Below, in pieces: positions 11,638-24,200 of a DNA stretch of 64,000 nt. This stretch comes from Brachionus manjavacas (Eukaryota; Rotifera; Eurotatoria; Ploima; Brachionidae). Below the pieces are notes generated by a model. That model saw only the letters and a list, made by a program, of their open reading frames with translations. It was not told the DNA's origin and did no database searches. The position numbers and the translations under genes are program-made. How positions within the stretch are numbered: the stretch's first letter is position 1; every line of letters starts with the position of its first letter. The stretch lies in the NCBI GenBank assembly GCA_019054805.1, contig JAHQIY010000008.1, forward strand, positions 667,501-731,500. The letters run 5' to 3'.

Positions 11638-12230
11638 TTTAAAGCTAAAAGAAATTAATTCACCTTATTTTAAAAAAAAAGTTCGCTTTAAAATAATTAT
11701 GATAAAAATATTTAGCATAAATGAAGGTCGAGCCTTGACAACATAGCCTAGAAATCTGTTGTGTAAGATATTATTTCAAAATTATTGATTTTTTTTTTAA
11801 TGAAAAAAAATTATTTTCGTTTTAATTAATCTTAAGATTTTGAATTTATGAAAATTATCAACCTAAAAAACTTAAAAAATTTTGAGTTTCTAGACCAAAA
11901 TCAGCAAATATGTTTTTTTACCATAATAATTTTAGTCAAAAATGAAGAATATTGCCAAATAGCAAAATGTCTTTCTATTTTACATTTTTTAAATAAATTT
12001 TAAATAAATAAAATCCCAAAAAAAAATTGATTTTATTAATAAAATGTTAAATAGGATGATATTTAAAAAACCTTTTAGTTAAATAAATTTTCCTAAAGAA
12101 TATTGGCAATAAACATACTTCAGACAAAAACATGAGAAAACTATTAAATTAATCAAGCCTTAAGTTGGAGGACTAAGAAAAAAAAAGTGTATTTGACAAT
12201 TACAAATATGTTTTAAATAGGTTTTGTGAA

Positions 12231-12458
12231 GTTTTTTTTTCTAAAAGTCTTAAATAAGTTATTTAAATGTAACAAAGTGCAATATTCAAAGTTGCATTAA
12301 CTGTCAATGTCTTCTAATGTACTACGCTCTACGCTCAAACATATTGAAATTTAATTTCTGCTTTACTTGGCAAATTTAGCAGACCTTGATATTTGATGCA
12401 ACTCTGAATGTTGCACCACATTGCATTCAAGAACTTATTTTAAACTTCTAGAAAAAAA
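12231..12458. repeat. inverted-repeat element (MITE-like)
   Basis: The left arm (TTCTAAAAGTCTTAAATAAG, then GTGCAATATTCAAAGTTGCA) pairs with the right arm (TGCAACTCTGAATGTTGCAC, then AACTTATTTTAAACTTCTAG) over roughly 80 bases with several mismatches. Outer words TTTTGTGAAG (12,222) and TTTCACAAAA (about 12,512) might extend it, but the spacing is unequal. It lies upstream of CFAP36. Confidence 0.6.
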
Positions 12459-12797
12459 ATTATTCAAAATTTTTTAGATTTTTTCTGTTCTGTTTATCTT
12501 TTTGTTCAGAATTTCACAAAACTTTGTATGTAATAATTTAGATTTTATCCTTCCTAATCGTAATATTTAAAACCCAAATGTGTGAAAAAAAGTAAAATTT
12601 TCATGCATATACTTACGATAACTAACTTTAATATTTGAAGTAATTGTCTTAATCTATTTTATTAGATTATATAATACATATTATTTTTTTTACAACTTAA
12701 AAATAAATTTTAATTAAAAAATTAAGAAAAGAAAAAAACATTCAAATTCATTGAAATTCATTCATTCAAGTTTTTCTTACAAGAAATGTTGTTAGTA

Positions 12798-13104
12798 CAG
12801 TATGTCTCAAAAAGTTGGAATCAAGTTGAAAAAAATAAAAATATATTTTTTTTGCAATTAAAAAAACCGTCAACTATGGATTTTTTTCAAAAAATAGCTA
12901 TTTTAAAGTAAGACTACCTAAAAATCTGACAAAATAGAGAAAAAATGTGTTAAAATTAAAATAACTGATCAACAGAGACGGCAAATTGCATGTTTTTTGT
13001 AAAATCAGACAAAGACTGAAAGAGAAATAGCCGAGTTAACGAAATAATGAACAAAAACAATCAAATAGAAAAAAAAGTTTGATTCTAATTTTTGTGACAT
13101 TCTG
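12798..13104 (+). mobile_element. Tc1/mariner deletion derivative
   Basis: TIRs of about 28 bp begin CAGTATGTCTCAAAAAGTT at the left and end in the matching AATTTTTGTGACATTCTG at the right. Each end abuts a TA dinucleotide (12,796-12,797 and 13,105-13,106), the Tc1/mariner target duplication. The 307-bp interior keeps a piece like the N-terminal helix-turn-helix of a Tc1 transposase (TDQQRRQIACFL, then TEREIAEL), with stops. It is thus a shrunken, non-autonomous copy rather than an unrelated MITE. Confidence 0.8.
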
Positions 13105-13414
13105 TACAGAAATATTAATTAAATCATTTAATCAACACTTATGAAAATTTTTTTTTATTTTTTAAATCAATTTTTAATAAGAAATTTTCAATTTATAAAA
13201 TAAATCAATCAATTAAATAATCAATACTAATTTCTTTTTCTTTTCTTTTTATTATTCTGGCAGCGGAGCAACAGGTAAAACATTGCTATATTTAAGGACT
13301 GTTTTACAAGTTATAATATAAAATTTGAAAATTTGTCGTTTGGCTTAGCAAATTTGAAAAACCAAAATTTAATTAATAGCGTCATCACGTGATTTAAAAA
13401 CCGTTGAAAGTTGT

Positions 13415-14631
13415 GTGTTGGCAATGTCGCTCAACAAAACAAACCAAAACCGACGGTGGATATTTAAAAATTCGGTCAAGCTAAACTTGAAGAGGTTAGA
13501 CAAACCGATTAGCCATAAAGTCTTATTTAGTGCACTTGATGTCGTCCTGAACCAAGTGGAAAATGATACGATCACAAGTATCTACAATTTCTCTTCAAAC
13601 AAAGTTTGGATAATAGAGTTTAATGCTGCTTTTAATGTTGCCAAAGTTTTCGATCGTGACATCAATATCAATGGAACTATTTTCAGACTTGAAGATGCAA
13701 ATAAAGTCCCGGATCTCAGAAGGTATTGTACTTTTCGATTTCACTTCTTGCCCTCTGATTTCGAGAATCATAGACTTGAAACCTTCTTTAATGCTGTTCG
13801 AATTGATGGACTCAATATTGAACACATTACCGAAGAAAAATATAAAGATAGACCCGAGAGGAAAAATGGTTTCAGAAGGGTGAGAATATCATTTCCAAAA
13901 GAAGTTGAGAATATTATTGGAAGCTTGTCAGGTCCCACAATAATGTATGGTTTAAAGTGTCTTGTGTCAATTGTTGGACAAAAGCAGAAATGCTATTTTT
14001 GTGATGATGAAGGACACAACATTGCTAAATGCCCTGTTAAAGAAACACTATGCGAAAATTGTCATCAGAAAGGACATTTGACAAAAAAATGCTCCATTGC
14101 CGAAAAGCTTTAGTCGCTTGAAAGGAAAAAGATTGACTACAATGATCTTTACATTGACCAAGAAGAAACGCAATCATTATTTGAAGCTGACCAAAAAGAT
14201 AATGATGAAAATGTGATGCCAAAAACACCTGGATATCAGCCAACAAATTTCAATGACGTAATATCCCAAATTAGCCCAAAAGACCTTAAAACTCCAGTTT
14301 TAGAAGAAGCTTTGGTAAGTCGTTTAAACGATTTTCTCCCACTATGCCAGTCACCTGTCAATGTACGTTCAAATGATCAGAATGAGACTGAGAATTTTTT
14401 CCAAACCAAAAATCAAACCAAGATATTTCCCGAATCTGATTCAAATGAAAAAGAGCTCACCGAAAATTAATCAAAGAAACCATTAGTTGTCTTAGAAAAT
14501 CAAAACGACAGTACCTTCGAGTCTGAATCAAACAGTTCAACAACTGAATGTTCAATTCAAGTAGATCAATCATCTAACGAAATTGGTCAGCAAACTGCCA
14601 GTCAAAACAGCATTGAAGAAAATTTAGAATG
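13415..14631 (+). pseudogene. LINE ORF1 protein, zinc-knuckle RNA-binding
   Basis: The first 232 codons form an RNA-binding ORF1-type protein. Two CCHC zinc knuckles sit at its end: CYFCDDEGHNIAKC (near residue 190) and CENCHQKGHLTKKC (near residue 211). In-frame stops at 14,113 and 14,470 interrupt a hydrophilic, Ser/Gln/Glu-rich tail that otherwise continues in the same frame to 14,631. In jockey-group elements ORF1p coats the element RNA. The frame opens in ATG at 13,415, with a second ATG three codons on (MLAMSLNKT), so the start is uncertain by a few residues. Confidence 0.8.
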
Positions 14632-17148
14632 AACAAGAAGATAAATAAATCAATTTTAAGAACGAAACATCTTAATAAAACAAGGTTAGTAATTACACAC
14701 TGGAATTGTCTTCATTTACTTAGTAGGGTTCATCTCTTAGCCAATTTTTTGGCTCAAAAATGTCCAGACATTGTTTTGCTCAATGAACTAAAGATAGATT
14801 TAAGTGAGGCAAATATTTATCTTGATTTTCACAATTATCAATTCATAACAAAACCACGCAACAAGTATGGAGGAGGAGTAGCAATATTAATTAATTAAAG
14901 AAGGAATTGAATTTATACAAGATTTCTCTTATGAGGAATTCAATTCCGAACTCCTTTGTATAAAAATGAACTTAGGAAAGAATAATGAATTGTTTATATT
15001 CAGTCTTTATAATCCACCCAATGTGCTTCTGAACTTTGAGTTTTTTAAAACTGTTAATAAAAAATGTAGAAACTACATTTTAGGTTGTGATCTTAACGCC
15101 AGAACAAAGCAAATAGGCTGCGTAGGGGAAAATGAAAACGGCATAATGTTGGAAAGAATAATCAATGAGTAAGACTTCTCAGTAATTAATGATAAGCGTC
15201 CTACTTTCAATATTTGTAACAGGAATTACTTTGAAATTCTTGATCTTTTCTTAGTTTCATCTTCATTAATTGACAAAATTACCGACTTTTGTGTCCTATA
15301 TAGTCAAGACATGACTAGTGACCATTTCCCAATCGAAGCATCGATTTCTATGGGCTATCAATTAGAAAATAAATCAGCAGCTAAAAAGTTTAACTACAAG
15401 AAAGCAAAGTGGCAATTATTCAGCGAGATTTTAAATTCTCAAATAGTGAATATCACTGAAAGTTCCCTCACAATAGATCAACTAAATGATAAAATTACAG
15501 AAAAAATTATTTCTACTTCACATAAAAGCATTCCTTATCATTCGCAGAAAATCTACAAAACCAGTCTTCCCCCGAACATTGTTATTCTGATAAAAGAACG
15601 CAGGAAAGTAATAAGAAACTTTCAAAAAACTCGCTGTTAAAATCTCAAGAAAAAATTTAATCAACTTACATTCGAGTTAAAGGCCTCTTTTAAAAAATTC
15701 TGGAATCAAAATTGGTTTGATTTTATTGAGAAAATGGGAAAAAACCCACTGACATAAGATCCTGACCAAATTCATAATCTAATGTTAAAAAACTTACCTA
15801 GAAATTCATTAATAGAAATTATAGAACTTTTTAATTTATCTCTTCGAGAAGGTAGAGTCCCTAAAGCATGGAAAACATCGAACATTACTATGATTCAAAA
15901 AAAAGCCTCTTCTTTACAAGATCCTTTAAACTATAGACCAATGAGTATAACGAGTTGTTTAGGAAAGCTCCTGGAACGCATAGTATTTTCAAGATTATAC
16001 AATTATTTGGAACAAAATTCACTCCTTATCCAGGAGCAATATGGATTTAGGAAACACCGGCGAACATCAGATAATCTTTTCTTTTTAATTCAAAAAATTG
16101 TGGAATCATTTAATAGAAAAAAAAGAGTTTGTGGCCTTTTTTTTGATATTTTTAAAGCCTTTGATAGGGTTTGGCATGAAGGTCTACTTTTTAAATTGAT
16201 TAAAATGAATCCACCTCATTACTTGACTAACTGGATTAGGTCCTTTTTAGATTCTAGGAGATTCAAGGTAAATGTGAATGATCACCTAAGCGAAGAATAT
16301 AAAATAACTGCAGGTGTTCCTCAAGGCTCAGTAATTAGTCCTCTTTTATTTAGTATTTATATTAATGACATCCCAAAAAGAAACAAACAAATAATGAATA
16401 CTCTCTGCTTTTCGCAGATGATCTAGTAACATTCTTCATTTATAACAAGAAAGGGAACCTAGAAAATAAGATAAATAAATACACCAACGAACTAGAACAA
16501 TGGCTTATTAAATGGAAAATGAAGATATCAGTTGAAAAGTCATGTTCAGTAGTCTTTTCTAAGTACAAAAAAGAGGGTGATAATCTAAACTTAAAAATCT
16601 ATGGAAACAGAATAGTGAGCCAAAAAGAAATCAAGTTTCTTGGTATTAAATTTGATTCTAAGTTAAACTTTAATACACTAGGAGACGAAATTAAAGAACG
16701 CTGCAACAAAAGGCTAAATATTATTAAGATATTGTCAAACAAAAAATGGGGTCTCAATCAAAACACACTAGGAAATTTATATAAATCTTTAGTCGGATCG
16801 ATTTTAGACTATTCTTTTCCTTGCTTAAATTCATTTTCAGAAAATAATATCAAAAAACTACAAGCAATTCAGAATACAGCAGTAAGATCTATCCTTAAGT
16901 TAAAATATGATAATCCCTCCAACATCCTGCAACATGAAGCTTTTAATAAACTAAAATTACTATTAGTCTCGAATCGTCTTTTTGAGTTGAGCGAGAAATA
17001 TGTTGGGACAGGACTGAGTCATTCTATTCCATTGGTTGAAAGACTGGTGAAAGAATACAAAGAAGGTTTCGAATCAAGATATATTGAATACCCAACTCCA
17101 TTGTGTAATTGCTTCCTTACTATTTCTTCTTTTTTTCATGAAACTTGA
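14629..17148 (+). pseudogene. LINE ORF2: AP-endonuclease and reverse transcriptase
   Basis: Order of parts: AP-endonuclease (VITHWNCLHLLSRVHLL; PDIVLLNELKI; YGGGVAILI; ILGCDLNARTKQIG; MTSDHFPIEASI, where the S-D-H triad is catalytic), then the RT (NITMIQKKASS; LNYRPMSITSCLGKLLE; QYGFRKHRRTSDNLF; FFDIFKAFDRVWHEGL; AGVPQGSVISPLLFSIYIND; a FADDL block that is out of frame at about 16,410-16,430; ISVEKSCSVVFSKY), then the thumb and tail ending about 17,148. There are frameshifts near 14,896 and 16,410 and stops near 15,170, 15,640 and 15,757. It is clearly an old jockey-type ORF2, with all domains still recognisable. Confidence 0.9.
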
Positions 17149-17652
17149 ACTATTTAAACATGTGCCACATGAAACAATCTTTTCCAATTTATGTCTTTTC
17201 AACTTTAATTTTTTTTAGCTTATTTACTCTATTTTGATTCTTTTTTTTTTTTTTTATCTAATTTTATTAACTTTAATTTAATTTTTTTATTTTATTTTTA
17301 ATTTATTCTGAAGGAGCTTTAGCTCGGTACAGAAAACAAATAAATAAAATAAATAAATAAATAAAATAATAATATAACACTTAAAAAGATTTTTTAGATA
17401 GTCACAATAAATTCAGAAGAATAGATTTTTCATTAAAAATAATGTAAATTGAGAGGAGAGGGAGAAATAAAAGAATATGTTTGTTAATAACTGATTTTTA
17501 TTTTTTTAATAAAACAATTATATTTATATTTAAAATACAGAGAATACTAATGACTAGGGAGGGGTCACAATTTACAATACATTGAAGGAGATTCGAATGT
17601 TATAAAAAGAAAAAAACAATTGATACATACGTGAACCTATTTGAAAGCTCAT

Positions 17653-17660
17653 CCAAAAAC
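17653..17660. repeat. 8-bp target-site duplication, left copy
   Basis: CCAAAAAC abuts the left terminal inverted repeat that starts at 17,661. The identical word abuts the right end at 41,018-41,025. Matching 8-bp words exactly at both junctions of an inverted repeat are the expected footprint of transposon insertion. Confidence 0.85.
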
Positions 17661-17992
17661 GGCAACTTGAAGTTGACGATCAATTCAAAATATCATTTCA
17701 ATTCAAAGGGTTTATCATTAAATATTGAAATAAATCTTTGAATTAGTTTAATAAATCTTAATGTAACATAGTTTACATGCTATGTAAATTAAAAAAATAA
17801 AATAATAAAAAAAAATATTTTACTCAATCTATTGAAAAAATCGATTTTAAAAATTGAAATTTTTAAACTCATTTTTTGTTAAGTTTATTTTGAAAATTTT
17901 TCTAATTTTCAAAGTTTTAAAGCAGGTACAGATTTCAAAAAAATCTTTAATATTTTTCAAAAAAAATCTTTAATAAAAAATCTTTGATGCAG

Positions 17993-19148
17993 CACACTTT
18001 GCAAAATTTGAACTCAAAGTGTCAGGCGATCGCCTACGAGGTGAACGAGCGCGAAAAAGAGTTTGCCGAAGCGAAGGACATACTTGAGTATAATGACCAG
18101 TTGGAAAAGCTTGAAGAGTGGCTCGAGGACAAAGAGTTGATGATTCAGAGTGGCGATGTGGGTCGCGACTACGAGCACTATGTTCAACTTTTGAAAAAAT
18201 TCGACGACACCACATCACCCACACATGAGCTCAAGCTAAAACAATTGATCGAAATGGGCAAAAAATTGGTGCGCTTGGGACGCACTGACCAGCATATGGT
18301 GGCCGACAAAAATGACCGCTTGATCAACAGATCCGAGCTGTTCAAGTCGGGTGTGTACAAGTACCGGCAAAAGTTGTTGGCTGCGCTGGACGTTCATTTG
18401 TTGATGCGCCACTTGGAAGACATTGACCAGCGCATTCTGGACAAGATAAGTGTTCTGCGAGTGGAGGTGGAGCACAAAAATTTAGACTCTGTCCAATTGG
18501 CACAATTCAATCAATTTGCGCCAGGAAAGAATGACTGAAAATGAGGGCAAGACCCACAGGTTCATTGGTCTAAGTGACATGGCCAACGAGCTGATTGAGC
18601 GCAAGTCAAACGAGTCCAACTATCAGCTGGTGCAGCGGCAAATATCCAATTTTATCAAAGATATCGGTAGACAATTCGAAGAGCAGCTTGAGCTAAAGGC
18701 GTTACAGAAACAAAAGCCGTTACACGAGTGTGCCCAGTGTTTGGAAGTGAAGGAGTCGTGGCGCCAAATTGAGAACTGGTCAAAGCAAATTGAGCTCTGG
18801 TTGAACAGTGTGGACGTGGGCGATTCGGTCTTGGCGGCCAAATCGCTGCAGACCAAGCAAGTAAACATGGAGAACTCGGTCAAGTCCCAGATAGGCTCTT
18901 TTGACAATTTGGAGCAGAGATGCAGCGACATGATACGCAGCAAAAATTCAAATGTCAACCAAGTCCAGCAGATTGTGGAACAGAGCTGTGCAAAAAGCAA
19001 GCAGCTGAGCGATCTGTGCGCCAACAGACGCAAACAACTCGACGGCTCGTTGATGCATCAAAATTTGCTTTTTAACTATTATGACGTCATACAGTGGATC
19101 AAGGAAAAACTTCTATCTGTTGACAAATAAAGAGCCCTGCAATATCAG
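17993..19148 (+). pseudogene. beta-spectrin repeat exon relic (left TIR copy)
   Basis: A captured exon bounded by an acceptor-like AG at 17,991-17,992 and a donor-like GTAATT at 19,149. It encodes spectrin repeats of the beta type. One block reads LEEWLEDKELMIQSGDVGRD then YEHYVQLLKKFDD, the counterpart of the beta-spectrin W-EKE...G-DYEHV segment. A later block is CLEVKESWRQIENWSKQIEL. One frameshift near 18,515-18,535 splits the frame (184 and 204 codons) and a stop at 19,128-19,130 precedes the donor. Spectrin proteins are long submembrane scaffolds; this piece holds only about four repeats. It is more GC-rich than its surroundings, as host coding sequence would be. Both TIR copies share the same disruptions, so it broke before or during capture. 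Confidence 0.85.
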
Positions 19149-19607
19149 GTAATTAATAAATTATTTATATTGAATAGTTACTTTATCTCATTTAGGCTTA
19201 TATTTTTCTAAATACCTAATTATATTTTATCAAGTACCAAAAAGAAATTTAAATTTAAACTTTTAAGCATTAATTTAATTATTAATTCAATTTCGCCAGA
19301 ATTTCTAAAATTCTATATAATAATAGGCTTGAATGAAAAAATATTTTAAATAATTTGTCATTAATTTGGATTGTCCAGAATTTAAATTTATTCTCTTAAT
19401 CGTTTAGCTTTTTCAAGTTTTTAAATTTTTCTTTTAAACAATTAGCTTGATAAGTCATTTTATTTCCTTTCATTAAGTTGACTTAACACTATGCTCATCA
19501 GTTGTTGAAAAATGATGAACAACGGTTGGAAGTAGTCATCTGAAGTAAAATTTTTTATATTAAAAAAAAAAATTTTTGTTTAATTTTTTTTTATTCGAGA
19601 AATGACT

Positions 19608-19918
19608 AGAAATTCAGAAAGAGCTAAGGCACCAGCATTATGTTTCCTACAAAGGTTGCTTCATTAAGGACTATTACGCATGGCTTGTCATTGAGTATTG
19701 TCTCGGCTCGGCGTCAGATTTGCTCGAAGTTCACAAGAAGCCTCTTGCCGAAAGAGAAAATTGCGACCATAATGAGAGACAAATTGGACGGATTGGACTA
19801 CTTTTACTAAAAAACCTGCATTCATCGAGATATTTAGGCCGATTACATTCGTACAACTGATGATGGAACTTTGGCTCGTCTTCTTTCATTAGTCTGGCTA
19901 ATTCTTTTGTTGGGGTAA
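19608..19918 (+). pseudogene. TAO-kinase catalytic-domain relic (left TIR copy)
   Basis: The frame reads [20 protein letters not shown], then [20 protein letters not shown] and PLAERE. After a one-base shift it gives [15 protein letters not shown], a stop, then CIHRDI and another stop where the Lys of HRDIK would be. TAO kinases (Ste20 group, MAP3K) have [20 protein letters not shown] at this place, so the identity is firm. Only kinase subdomains from about IV to VIb remain. It lies downstream of the spectrin relic in the same orientation, separated by about 460 bases of intron-like DNA. Confidence 0.9.
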
Positions 19919-20118
19919 ATAATTTTTAATTGCCTATTTTATTTAATTTAAAAAAATAGAGCTAAAATTAATTTTTTAAATTTTCAAATAATTTGGGTAG
20001 GCTTTATTTTGTTAATTTTTATAAAGAGAAGATTCATTAAAAAAAATAAATTAACACTTATAGCAAATTAATTTTGAAATGATTATGAATAGTTTTGCAT
20101 GCAAAAAAAAGTAAATCC

Positions 20119-20348
20119 AAGTTCGCGTAGCAAGAGTTAAAATGATTTGGAAATCCAAGTCAATTAAAGTAAACTCGAGTAGTGGATTTGGATTCCCAAG
20201 TTCGCGTTGCAAGAGTTAAAATGATTTGGAAATCCGAGGCAATTAAAGTAAACTCGAGGAGTGGATTTGGATTCCCAAGTTCGCGTAGCAAGAGTTAAAA
20301 TGATTTGGAAATCCAAGTCAATTAAAGTAAACTCGAGTAGTGGATTTT
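20119..20348 (+). repeat. 79-bp tandem array, 3 units (left TIR)
   Basis: Units start AAGTTCGCGTAGCAAGAG at 20,119, 20,198 and 20,277, and each contains TTTGGAAATCCAAG, a CTCGAG palindrome and GTGGATTTGGATTCCC. The middle unit differs at a few bases (AATCCGAGG). A TGCATGCA palindrome lies just before the array. Confidence 0.95.
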
Positions 20349-20370
20349 AATTTTTTTTTTCATTTTCAAT

Positions 20371-20522
20371 CATAAATATATAATATTTCCTAACCTTGTC
20401 TTTTTAAAAATTAAATAATATTTATTTGATTATATAAGAGATGGTTTTTCAGATAGATAGATATTATCATTTTGCAAAATTAAGTTTTTATTTCCTTTAT
20501 TTAGAATAATCTTTAGAAATTT
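20371..20522 (+). repeat. internal inverted duplication, left copy
   Basis: Begins exactly where the left TIR homology ends. The sequence (ATAATATTTCCTAACCTTGTC, then GATGGTTTTTCAGATAGATA, then TTTAGAATAATCTTTAGAAA) is the reverse complement of 31,772-31,941, just upstream of the chromodomain gene, with small differences including a gap of about 18 bases. Confidence 0.85.
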
Positions 20523-21290
20523 CCCAAAAACGTGAACCCAAAAAAGTGCCATTTTAAAAAGATTAAAAATAAAAGCTTTTACCTAAACTTTATAAAAAAA
20601 AATTTAAGTCAAACTTTTGACTTGACTTAAATCTCTTGTGCGGTCAGCGTGGACAGGAGTTCCAGTAAGTCCTGTTGTTTAATTTTAATGGTTGTTTGTT
20701 TTCCAGATAAAAGTAAATTGAAATATACAATTTGAAATTTTGGTAAGATTTAAATATAAACAAAAATTAAAATTTCACTAAAAATTGTTTTTAGCAAGCC
20801 AGAGTGTAAATTATAATTCTCATCAATTGTTTTTTCACATATAGAGCAGTTTATTTTCTGGTTTGGAATGTTGGTCTAGGCTCCAAGTATTCATAATTTC
20901 AGATTAGTTTAAGCTCAATTAGTTGAAATGCGTCATCGGCTCCCTAACCTAAAATAAAATTTTTGATAAAACAAAAAATTTTTTAAGTGGATAAATTAAA
21001 CTAAAACAATTACAAATTTAACTTCTTTAAAAAAAATTTAAAATTTTTTGGATTTTTAATAAATTTTACAAAAAAATATTCATTCTTTGTTTTAAAAGTT
21101 TTTTGATTAATCTATGTTTCAAGATTATTTCTTTTTTATTCATAGTTTAATTTCAAAATTTTGAAATCTAATTTTTCTGAAGAAATGAAGGGTTTAATAT
21201 CTCTCAAAAATAAATCTTTTATTTAATAATTTAATAAAAAATTATTAAGATATTTATCATATTTAACCAAAAATTAAGTTGAACAAAAAA
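20523..21290. other. AT-rich spacer inside the giant element
   Basis: Contains a short AAGTCA/TGACTT repeat near 20,605-20,635 and a GC-richer bit (GTGCGGTCAGCGTGGACAGG) at about 20,639-20,658 whose role I cannot tell. No gene is supported. Confidence 0.45.
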
Positions 21291-24200
21291 ATGTTAAATT
21301 TAAAGAGAAAAACCAGTAAAATTAATCAAATCATTTCAGAAAAAACTATGATTTTAAGAGATTCACTCAAGAGGTTTGTAAAAAAAATGCTTTCTGATAA
21401 ATTATTAATATTTTTTTAAGTAATCTTGATTCCAGAAGTTTAAGAAGAAAGAACTATATTACAAAATTTGCCTTTAAAAATTCTCGCGAATTTGACCAGT
21501 CAAAGGAAGAAATAGAAGAAACTTGTCCTAATCAAATTTTTTCCGAGTCTGTTATAAATTTAAACGGATCGTTTTTGTCAAAGATAAAGAACAAAGCTCA
21601 AAATGTCAAAACAATTATAGTAAATATAATTTTTAAAAATAAAATTAAATGCTTTATATACTCGACATAAAATCCTATGAAGTTCCTATAATTATTTATT
21701 GATACAATTAAATTAAACCTTAACTTTATAATTTTAATTTAATTAAAGTTTTTCAAAATCTTACTCATCAAAATGATTATTATTGTATTTTTTAATTTAT
21801 GAATTTATTAAAGGAACAGAATGTAAAAAGCGGAACAGAACTTAATTTTTACGAAAGAATTAAAAAAAGTGCCACTAGTCTAATTATATCAATGGTAAAA
21901 AAATTACATATTTTCAAAGAAAATTTGTTTACATTAAATTATTTAAAAGAGTCAAAACAAGATGCATCAGTCTACTAGCAGCACACTTCAAAGTACAACA
22001 TCTCAAAATCTAAAGAATTTGAAAAATTTTCAAATGATATTAAAAAAAATGAAAATTTTGTCGATCAAGACATTAATAATCAAAATAAATTAACAATCAA
22101 TGATCAAATTGGAATCAAAAATAAAAAATTAGATTATTGTAGAGTCAAAGTAAGTTTTCAAATATTTTTTTCATTTTGTTTCTTTTAAAAGAGAGTTTTT
22201 TCAATATAAATTTAATTTTTTTATATAAAAGATAATGGATCAAAATAGTAGAGTGATAAAAAGACGGTGTCTTAATTATAAAATGTGCGGTGGTAAAGGT
22301 AATGCACATGATGAAACAAAGTCAAGACATTTGATAACAGCGAATTGTCCGATCGAAAAATCCAAAGACAGTTTCCAAACTGTTGATAAGCCTGATATGC
22401 CTTTTGATAAATCTCAAAGCAAAAAGAATATAACTGAAGGATATTTTAACGCATGCCGAAATTCTTTTGATGTTGAAAAAGATCAATTTAAACCGAACGA
22501 TTTTCTATCATTAATAAATTCAAAAGATGTCTTGGATACGCAGGTCGTAACCGAAAAGGACTTTTTTAACTGTAATTTGAATTTTGAAATTGAAAGTGAC
22601 ACAGATTCAATAAAGGCTCTTCAGGACGAACTAAATGTACCAAGAGTTAAGGGAACATTTCCCAAAACAAAATATAAATTTTTAAAGTCATTAAGTTTAG
22701 ACTTAGAAAAAAATCATTTGAAAATAGATAAATCTGAAGAAAAAAATATTTTAAATAATTCAAAATATTATTCCAATATTAACTTTGAAAGCGAGAGATT
22801 AATCGACATTCTTAAAGATGAAAATATGATTTTGAAAAAGCAACTCGAAAAGCAACAAGAAGCCAAAGAAGAAAATTTAAATTCAAAAAACAAATGCCCG
22901 TTGTATCCAAAATGTAAAGGAGCAGGAAATTTAAGAACAAAGAACGGAATTCGTCACCGGTCAATTGAAAACTGTCCACTTTTTGAAACAATAGAAAATT
23001 ATAATAATATAGGAAAAACTAATAGAAAACTAAACGAAGATTATATCAAATTAACAGAGGAAAATTGCATATTATCAAGAAGAATTTTTGATTTGGACCA
23101 GGAAATTATTGAACTAAAAAACAGTGAAACTTTTAGACAAGACGACTTGTAAACATAACCCAATCTTTAAAAATATTAAAAAAGTTTATTTTTTTTTAAA
23201 AGATCACCTTCACAGCCTGATGAAAATCAAAAGAAGGAAACACTTGAGCTAAAAGGAAAAATTGAGATTCTTGAGGGGCAAATATTAATTCTTACTCAGA
23301 AAAATCTGACTTTAGAAGAAGATAATGCTGAAAAATTGCGCCAACTATCTGAATCTAACAATGAAATTGGTCAAATGAATAAAAACTACGATGACAAGTA
23401 AAAAATTGTTTTTTTTTTTTTAAAAATGCAAGTAATTATTAAAAATTTTTAAAAAGGATTGAATATCATTTAAATGATTATAATAAAAAAATCAATGATC
23501 TCTATGAAGAAGGGAAAAAGTTAATCTCCGAAAAAGATGAAAAAATTCAAGCTCTTTACAGAGACATTGAAAAATCTCGAAACGAGCATAGAACTGCACT
23601 TGATCAAATTTCAGGATTAAAAAAGTAATTAATGCAAATTTAAATAAAATTATATAAGGTTTTTAAAATTAAAACAAAATGACAAATACATATTTTATAA
23701 AATGAATTTATATTTTTAAATATTTTCGCATCAGATAAGTTTTATAAATAAAAAAAGAATTAAGAATTTTGTCATGGATTATCCAAGGAAAATAAAATAG
23801 AATTTAAGTATATCAGATTCTAGGTATTTAGATTCTTATGTGCTTTATTAGATTCAAAATAAAGTTGATTTTTAAAATAATTTTTATTGGTTTATTTTAC
23901 TCGACTCTATATTGAGCAACATATTTATGTTGGCTAAAAGAATTAATTAATTAATATTTATTTTTCATTATAAATTTTAAGGTATGTCAATGCTCAAAAG
24001 GTTGATATCAAAATTCAACCCGAGAAATTAAATTTTCAAGAGAATATGAACAAAGAATTTCCACTTTTTCATTCAGTCAATCAAAATGAGACCAAAAGAT
24101 TAAAAGAAAATTTTGATCAAGAATACTCGAAGCTTTTTAATGAGGCACTTTTTGAAATTGAAAAGCGCAATAATGAAATAATTAATTTAAAAGAGTAGAA

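Larger units (their letters stand above)
13255..17380 (+). mobile_element. jockey-like LINE, near full length, decayed
   Basis: A two-ORF non-LTR retrotransposon. A short GC-richer leader near 13,258 (CTGGCAGCGGAGCAACAGG) may mark the 5' end. ORF1 (13,415-14,631) carries CCHC knuckles, and ORF2 (14,629-17,148) carries an endonuclease and a reverse transcriptase. The 3' UTR ends with a small hairpin, GGAGCTTTAGCTCGGTAC, then a simple tail of AAATAAAT units to about 17,380. The ATG of ORF2 overlaps the end of ORF1, as in several jockey-group elements. Stops and frameshifts in both ORFs show it is inactive. The same 3' hairpin plus tail recurs on the minus strand at 46,968-47,030. Confidence 0.9.
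17661..20373 (+). repeat. left terminal inverted repeat (2,713 bp)
   Basis: It matches the reverse complement of 38,147-41,017 from the first base to a common end at CATTTTCAATCAT-like sequence. From outside inwards it holds an AT-rich stretch, a beta-spectrin exon relic, an intron-like spacer, a TAO-kinase exon relic, a TTTTGCATGCAAAA palindrome and three 79-bp tandem units. Coordinates of matching points add up to 58,677-58,678 throughout the spectrin part, so there are hardly any indels there. Confidence 0.9.

Noticed and set aside
18623-19033. Minus-strand open frame opposite the spectrin relic (and its mirror at 39,644-40,054)
   Set aside because: It is the complement of a coding-type sequence with spectrin repeats; no family likeness of its own.
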